NCBI RefSeq assembly: GCF_047663525.1
Contig: NC_092611.1
Coordinates: forward strand, 6,423,001 to 6,487,000
From: Anas platyrhynchos
Taxonomy: Eukaryota > Chordata > Aves > Anseriformes > Anatidae
Length of the DNA stretch: 64,000 bases
Direction: 5' to 3'
The notes under the pieces are model-generated. The model searched no databases and was not told the DNA's origin. It worked only from the letters and a program-made list of their open reading frames with translations. This document shows positions 57,078 to 64,000 of this stretch, piece by piece. Within the stretch, counting starts at the first letter, position 1. The number at the start of each line of letters is the position of its first letter. The position numbers and the translations under genes were made by a program.

Positions 57078-59267
57078 GCTAATCCCTCGGCCGGTTCCCA
57101 CACACCTGAGCAGCCGCTGCCCCTCGCCGCTGCCTGGCTTGCACCAGCTCCCGGCCGTGCAGCCCGTCCCTCCGGGCTTTTTGGGGCTGGACTCGGCTCC
57201 AGCTCCTTCCCTCAGCTCTTTTCCCACCGTGTGCTCTTGCTCATACCTGTCCGGTCCTTCTCCTCCCCTCACGGCCTCGTGGGACACCCCCCAGCTGAGG
57301 CGCATCGCCCTCCTGCCCCCCATCTGTCCCCGTCACCGAGGAGCCTCTCAGCTGGTCCACAAGGCTCATTTTGTTGACTTGTCCTCTCTCTATTCAAGCC
57401 TTACAAATTTTCACACCCCTCTTGTGTCTCTCCACCATCATCACTTTCCTCTTCCTCTGGACAGGCACCAAGTGGATGCGTCCAGGGTCCCAAGTCGGTG
57501 CTAGGAAAAGCAGGCAGGGGGCAGGAAGAGCCAAGGGTGGGCAAAAAAACAACACCTCAAAGACCTTCATCCCAAGAGTCATCCCTTGTCTGTCAGCAAG
57601 ATATAACCTGAGCTCCTCTCGCTTACCAACTCTGACCTCTAAGCAAATGGGAAAATTGATCCTGGGCATGTCTGATGGCCTGAGAAAGGGGACCAGACTC
57701 AGAGACAATGTCTAATATGTCTGCTTGGAGCTTGGGGGGGGAAGCAAGGGCAGAAAAGAACAACACAGCCAGAAAAGTGAGTACAAGGGAGGGGAAAGAA
57801 GCTGAAGCCTTGAGTAGGGGAAAGCCAGTTCAGTTGAGATTGAAGGTCACGACACCTTATCACGATGGACTGAGCCCCTAAAATGTGCGTGAGTATTTTC
57901 TCTGCCTTGCCTCTTCCTTGGTTTTCTGCAGTACCTCAGATGTTGCTCAAAGAGCCCCGGTCCGAGGCTAAATATTCTCCCTATTACAGCTCTCCAGGTG
58001 CCGAGGAGGAGGGATTTAATGAAGAGCTGTGAAGAGGGGATCAAGATAGCAACCCATAGAGAGTCTCATTTCCGAAATGGAGGAACTTGAGTCTGAAGAG
58101 ATTCAATAATAAAAAAAAAAAAAGGAAAAAAATAAAAATAAACTTGACGGCACAAAAGGAGAGAGCACGAAATCCTTCCCTCCCCGGGCTGCCAGCTCAG
58201 AGCAAGAAACCCGGCCCCGCTGGTGACTCACTCGCCTCCACAATGGGAACGCGACAAAGCCGAAACTCTGCTGACTCAGGTGTGACTCCAGCGCAGGGGT
58301 TAGTGGCTGGCAGCCCCATTTTGGCTGCCCCCACCAGCCTCGGCCCCGGTTCCCTGTGTCCTGACTCGAACCAAACCTCTTCTATCGGCAGGGGAGGTGC
58401 CGGGTCGCAGGGAATTACAGCACGCACAAACCCTCCGCTCCCCTGGCCAAGGCATGGTGAAAAAAAGCCCTGCCAAACCATGCTGGTGGTGACCGGGCCT
58501 GGAATTTCTGCGGAGGAGATCAAAACTCCTCTTTGCTTTCCTGTAGTTTAAAGGCTTGCTAACCAGGCACAGCCTTCTGACTTGTGGTCTTGCTTTCCTC
58601 TTGTCTTTCCTCCCATTATCCATTGGGGATATAACATATTGCTGGATATTTCACCAGCTCCTAACGTTAAAGAGAAATATTTTCTACAACGGCACGTGGG
58701 AATGCCATGCTCTTTGCTAGTATAATTTGTCCACAGACAGAAGCAGTTCATTTCTTTTTTGTGACCAGACAAATGGGATATAAGTTCTGGTGGCTCACAA
58801 CCCATCAGGGCTGTCAAGAAACCTTTGCAAGCAGCATGAACACAAGCATGGCACCCCCAGATGCCCAGGACAGGCACCCTTCACCGCCTGCCTGCTTGTA
58901 TTTTTTCTTATAATGCATTTTCTCTTGTCCTAGAGATCTTTCTGCAGGAAAATGGGAAGAGACCTCCCAGCTGTTTGGGTTGTTTGAGGACTCCTGCCCA
59001 TGAACAGCGGGCTGTGAAGAACAGTGTGTACATGTAAACCAAAAACCCAGTGCCTGGCCTGACTGCCAGGCTGCTACTGCTCGGACTTCTTATCACAAAG
59101 TCCCTGCACAAGGAAACAATTTTACAGATTCCTCCTTTTCCCAGATTTATGATCCCCACAGCACTGTGACACCACGTTTCAGTCCTACCCCCCCCCCGCC
59201 CCACCTGTAGGAATAACTCTGCATATTTATGGACAACCTCGCATCTTCAAAAGGCTTTTCAGAGAGA

Positions 59268-59400
59268 AACTAATTAATCCTCCAGCACCCGAGAGGCAGG
59301 TAAGTATTATTACCCCCTGCTTTCAGGGATGGGGAAATCAGAGGTGCTGAATGACAAAGAAATGTGCCCAAGGCCACCCAGGTAATCATTGGCAGCCTCA
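59268..59400 (-). mobile_element. MIR-type SINE remnant
   Basis: Reading the plus strand, taattaatcctccagcac, gaggcaggtaagtattatt, gggatggggaaat, tgcccaaggccacccaggta and cattggcagc follow in the order expected for the reverse complement of a MIR core, so the element is in minus orientation. Several of these segments match the MIR consensus almost base for base. Family assignment is by memory. Confidence 0.6.
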
Positions 59401-59491
59401 CCTCAATGGCTTCGGCTTGCTGTGGGCCTCTGAATATTCTGGTGACAACTCTCACCTCCCTGCCCCACCTACAACTCGTGCAGACCTCAGG

Positions 59492-59545
59492 TCACCTTCA
59501 CTTTTACGGCTGGGGAAACTGAGGCACGGGCAGATGAAGTGGGAA
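59492..59545 (-). mobile_element. Second short MIR-like remnant
   Basis: The segment cttttacggctggggaaact followed by gaggcacgggcagatgaagt resembles the centre of a reverse-complement MIR core (ttttacagatggggaaact, gaggcacagagaggttaagt). It is about 95 bp past the first remnant and may be a second insertion. Confidence 0.45.
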
Positions 59546-60311
59546 AGCTCTGCTGCCAGAGCCTGGAAGAGACCCTAAGCATTATTCATCTTAACAGCTA
59601 CGCTAAAATTCCCGAAATACGGCTCGAGTTCTTCCTGGCAATGAACAGATCCATGACATTTTGTGTTAACGTGCCAGAAATTATGAGAGGCACCCAGGCT
59701 ATTAGGGCTGCTGTTAAGGTCGCGGCCTACATTGCGGCCTCCCTCCAGGAGGATGCAGGAATGGCTGCTGAGCCTCAGAAGGGTCTCACAGGTGGGTTTT
59801 GGGGAAGCCTGCTGAGTTTCGGAGACGTGGGGCTGTAAACAAGGGCCAGGACCACCCATCGGAGGCAGCCCCGGTGGGAGCAGCGAGGGTCAGAGCTGGC
59901 GGGAGGCCCCCCATGAGGGGTCACGCTCCCTGCCTCCTCCTGCCCCCCACACGGCCCCGGGACGTGGATTTGCTTTTTGGGAGAGGTAGATAAGTGGGAA
60001 CAACACTGCTACATCCACTCATATCAGCCAGCGAGGGCTCGGGGAGGCAGTGCTCAGCCCAGAGCACAGGGCAGGGCCGGAGGAGCAGGGGTCAGTGATT
60101 GCAGTGCAATGAGAGAAGCCAGAAAACCCCCGTGAAAAGAAACCCGGGATTTTTCCTGCCCTCATTATCCACCCCCTCCTCAGACAAGGTGGCTTTGTGC
60201 TTCCAGGCAGCCCCGGGGAGGAACTGAGCTGTGACGGAGCATTCAGGGAACTTGCTGCTAAATCGAGTCACTTGGAGGTGGCTCCACATGCTGTGTGCTC
60301 TGTGACTCACC

Positions 60312-60456
60312 GGGGCTCCTGGGGCAGAGATATCCCTGCATGAAACTCAGTGACACTGGGGCTCCTGTGGCCCCAAAGCAGAGATATCCCTGCATGAAAC
60401 TCAGTGGCACCAGGGCTCTTGTGGCCCTGGAGCAGAGATGTCCCTCCATGCACATC
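60312..60456. repeat. Triplicated minisatellite, unit about 46-54 bp
   Basis: Three diverged copies start at 60312, 60358 and 60412, each with ggggctcctg-like start, then gcagagatatccctgcatga and a cagtg-cac end. The second copy carries an extra tggcccc-type segment that the third shares. No coding role is seen. Confidence 0.85.
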
Positions 60457-63400
60457 CTGGAGCACCTCAGCTGCACATCACCCCGACCCTGATGGGTGAT
60501 GCCTCAACAGGTACCAACACCAAGTCAATGCTGGTTTTCTGGCTGATTTTTGAGGCCTCTCACAGCACAGAGGAGGCTCAGCCTCACTTTTTTTCCCCCC
60601 TCATCTGGGGATGCTCAAGCAGGAAGGCTGGGATATCAGCAACAGCGACAGGAGCTGTGGGTAGCTACAAGGCTTGAATCTCGATGGCGTGCGTGATTCA
60701 CATATTTCCTCTAAACCTAAGTGTTCCTAATGTCTAAATTTATGATAGAGACAAGCCAGAACCAAAAAGCAATCACTTCCCCATAAAGATACATTAACAG
60801 TCGACAAGACAGGGCAAGCTGAGAGTACACATCCCATTCCCAGCCTCACTCTGGAGAAACTAAGCCCAGGGACCGGGGGTTAAATAGCTCTGTCGGCCCT
60901 AATTGGCGCATTTCATCGCTGTTCAGAGTTCCTTTATTGACTCCTGTTCAGACTGCAGCAGCACTGGGCTCCCTGAGTCCTTCTCATGCAGAAACAGGCG
61001 GTGATCTGAGGGTGGCAGAGCTCTGGTGGATCGCCCACCCTACAAAACCCCAAGGGCAGCTGCTCCCAGGGGATGGCCGGGTGCTGGGTCCCAGCAGGGA
61101 CCAGGGACTAAGAGGCCACAGAAATGGGAAACATGTGAAAAAGAGAAACGAGAGCTAGTGGAAAATTTTCCAGCGCAGCATGTTTTTCTGATGGGAAGTG
61201 CCACTTGGTCCAAGCCAAAACTATCCAGTGGAACGTGCTGATTTTGACAGAACTAAAGTCAAAAACTAAAAAGCCTTTTGATAAGGTTGAGATTGGTTTG
61301 TGCTAACCTTGGAACAGAATGTTTCCTTTTTTTGTGGCGTTAGAGTTTCCCACTCTAAAACAAGTTTTCTTTTCTTTTTTTTTTCTTTTTGAAGGCTTGT
61401 ATTTATTTTAGGGCAACTTCTTCTGGACTCTCATTCCTTTTAAATGGTGTATGGCAAAGCACTGACCAGAACTGCAACCAGAATGAAATGCTTTGGTTGT
61501 AACGCCATGAGACACTTTGGATTACAGCAGACCCATGTTTTCTTCAGAAATTTCATTTCTGCAGAAATTCTTGTACGTCCATTTGTTTCGAGGCAGAAAC
61601 AAAGCTCAGTCTGAAATGCCCAGCATCCCCACATGCCAACCTGATCCAGTCACCTCCAGAGCTCACCTTCCCAACAGCTCTTACACCCAAGGACAAGGCA
61701 CCTCCTGCATCTCGTCCCCTTCAAACACAAAGCGGACCAGTACATTTTTTTAGCAGACGTGACAACACGGACACAGTTCCTGCAGAAAATCCTACATTTC
61801 TTAAAGATAAACTTTACCCCAAAAGTGTCAGCCAGCTCTCCTGGTGGGAGGTAAATGAAAAAATAATAATAATTAAAAAAAATCCTGCACCTCTGGGGGT
61901 CTAAGTGAGGGCAGCACTGCTGTGATAGATTTCCCTGACCCCCCCATGCCAGGTCCCACGATAGCTGAGGACCACCAGATGGCCACCACACAACTGAGGG
62001 GGGCAAGGAGGGAATGAATCCCTGTAACACAACCTAAACCTGGGCTCCCAGTGCTCCCCAGAAGGGAATGAGCCTGCCCAGGACTCCCCTTGGGGCTTCC
62101 CAACCTCTGGGCACGGCAGCTGGGCTTGAAATGCTCACAAGCTGCTCGGGTGTCCCTCGTTGGCCACCCCTGCTCGAGAGCAGCCACTGCTGGAGCTAAC
62201 AGCTGCTAAGAAACATCCTCACTTGTTGCTATCTCCAAGGTGATAGATAGAACACAGCTGGATGCCTGAATATCTAAAAAGACAGATGGAAGGATATAAA
62301 TAGCCAAGAGAAAAAAAAGAGGACAAAAAGTCCCATCTCCAACCTTGTAAAAAATGACCAGAATAGTAGCGCAGGAAGGCTTCCAGAAATAACCAGATGG
62401 GTACTGAATGGATGTAAATGAAACATTAAAAAAAAATAATAGAAAAGAAACCAGGGAAAAGAGATCAAAGAAGGTTTCTTAATGTCTCTGAACTGTAATT
62501 CTCCCATCAGGGTCAGAGAGCTAATGTCATCTGGGTGCCACCACCAGTTCCTGGCAGTCCGGTACCCAGATACTGCAGTGGGAGAGGCAGTGGGAGAGGA
62601 AGATAAGCCCAGAGATAAATGTCATTAACTCCTATTAGTGTGTGTCAGGGAGTTCAAAGGGTCACTGCAGTGATGGGTGGGAGTCTCAGGGGCTGTGCCT
62701 GGCAGCAGAGGTTTGTTTGCACAGCCTCGGAAGGAGGTGAGCTGGGAGGGAAGGGATGCCAGCTCTCACGGTGCCATGCAGAAATAATTGCCACTTGTGG
62801 GGCTGAAGGCAACATAAAGGGACAAACCAGTGTCATCCCCGAGGCTGCCTTCACCCCCGGGGGCTACAGGAGCTCAGCAAGCACCAAGGCAAGGGCTGGG
62901 CTTTGGGCTGTGGATGTTGGACAGCCAAGGACTCGACGGGGCAGCAGCAGGAAGCCCGAGAGGAAGTTTACAGCTGGCCTCGGAAAGGTGAGCCTGGCCT
63001 GGCCTCCAAGAGCTTCCATGTCCCACAGGGAAGTGTAAGAGCTGAGATGCAAGCCTGCACAGGGCCCGGTGGGAGCCTGAACCTCGGGCTGACAGCTCAC
63101 TGGCGCGGTGTGAATCTGAAGTAATTGCACTGTTTGCTCTGGGAATACTCCAGATGCACTCGGCGTAACTGAGAAATAGACTCCACGCTCCCATCGCAGG
63201 ACCTGGAAATCTTTGGCTTTTCCACATCCTTCTAGCTAGGACTTTTTTTCCCCCTTTTTTTTTCATATTCTCTTTCCTTCCATTGCCCTTATTCCAGGAA
63301 AAAAGAAAAAAAGGGTGTTTGAGTTTCTGCCTTCCCTCCCTCGCTGTTCCACGCAATGCCTGCATCCTCCAGACTTGCCCTGCAGCTGACGGGTGCTGTG

Positions 63401-64000
63401 CACCAGACGATGAGCTAAGGGTCCCTTGGGCACGGAGGCACGCTCTGTGCCAGCAGCTGTTTGGGCTGCAGGGTTAAGCCGTTTTAATTACCTGGAAGCA
63501 GAGCCCCAGCCAAAGCCTGGGCAGCGCGTACAGCAAGACCTGCTGTCCCAGCGGGCTGGGATGGCTCAAGCAGGCTGCCTGCTGATCTCCGGCTAGATTA
63601 AATTCTTCTGCAAGAGCAGGACCACAGCTTTATGGCAGCGGGGATAACCTCCTTCCTGCACCTGGGGTCTCTGTTTGCTTTGGGGCAATGCCTGTGTCCC
63701 AGGACAAATGCAAAGCCCCAAGCCCTGTGCCTTCAGCAGGGTCTGAAGCTGCCTTTTTCCATTCATAGCACTGCAGAGAGGCAGACCTCACTTCTCCAAG
63801 CCTTAAGAGTTTCAGATCAGCAGTGTGTCATCCCAGAAAGGGCCACTGGTAGGGCAGACACAGCACATGCCATGGCTAGCACAGAAACCCCAAAAACTGC
63901 CACGCAGCTTATGAAGAGCGGGATTTATTTTTTTTTCTAAACAAACCAAGGACAAATTAATAAGGAAAAAAAAAAAGCCAGACGCGTCCTGAACTTCCCA

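Larger units (their letters stand above)
50374..64000 (-). other. NECTIN1: Probable intron 1 of NECTIN1 (3' part), no gene seen
   Basis: The IgV exon has a good acceptor at 50374-50375, and no convincing signal-peptide exon was found above it. This 13.6 kb is therefore probably the 3' part of intron 1. It holds A- and T-rich tracts (about 53450-53505 and 54230-54260), a 17-bp triplet repeat near 52200, a triplicated minisatellite near 60310, MIR-like remnants near 59270-59545 and a GC-box/CRE-like cluster near 57055. The open frames here, including one of 296 codons at 56139-57029, lack recognisable domains. Alternative: exon 1 could lie inside this stretch and have been missed. Confidence 0.6.

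Noticed and set aside
1-64000. tRNA, rRNA or other structured RNA genes
   Set aside because: No cloverleaf with A/B boxes or other recognisable RNA gene was seen by eye. A covariance-model search would be decisive.

Overview
The window looks like vertebrate nuclear DNA, most likely from a bird. The coding parts are short exons with canonical GT-AG splice sites in long, GC-rich, repeat-poor introns. There are no bacterial-type operons. The recognisable protein resembles mammalian nectin-1 at roughly 80% (judged from memory of the family, not by alignment), which fits a sauropsid better than a mammal. The recognisable interspersed repeats are one eroded CR1/L3-type LINE fragment and a few ancient MIR-like SINE remnants. 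No young repeats typical of mammals are visible.

One gene can be supported: NECTIN1 (PVRL1/CD111), a cell-cell adhesion receptor of the immunoglobulin superfamily, transcribed on the minus strand and running from high to low coordinates. The ectodomain exons lie at 50373-50023 (IgV), 49361-49059 (first C2-type Ig), and 48723-48606 plus 45661-45510 (second C2-type Ig, split over two exons). The exon for the start codon and signal peptide was not found. It probably lies above 64000, which would make 50374-64000 part of intron 1.

After the shared ectodomain there are alternative 3' modules. Module A is a single terminal exon (38824-38283) that encodes a transmembrane helix and the classical tail ending in the afadin-binding motif EWYV, followed by a long 3'UTR to about 34395. 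Module B begins 16.5 kb further on with a second transmembrane exon (21796-21649). It continues with two cytoplasmic exons (20388-20301 and 19933-19823) and a terminal exon (15476-15336) carrying two ITIM-like tyrosine motifs. Module C is a further possible terminal exon (9270-9052), in phase with the last module B exons, whose tail ends EQYV and so fits the nectin E/A-X-Y-V PDZ-ligand pattern. Splice phases agree for all three combinations: coding lengths with one base from exon 1 are 1467, 1413 and 1491 nt, all divisible by three. The locus therefore appears to give one adhesive ectodomain different membrane anchors and different cytoplasmic signalling tails.

The rest (1-7839, the introns, and 50374-64000) has no supportable gene. 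It holds simple repeats, AT-rich islands that look like conserved non-coding elements, a triplicated minisatellite, G-rich tracts and transposon fossils. The many other open frames are in low-complexity or GC-rich intronic DNA and show no domain or splice support.
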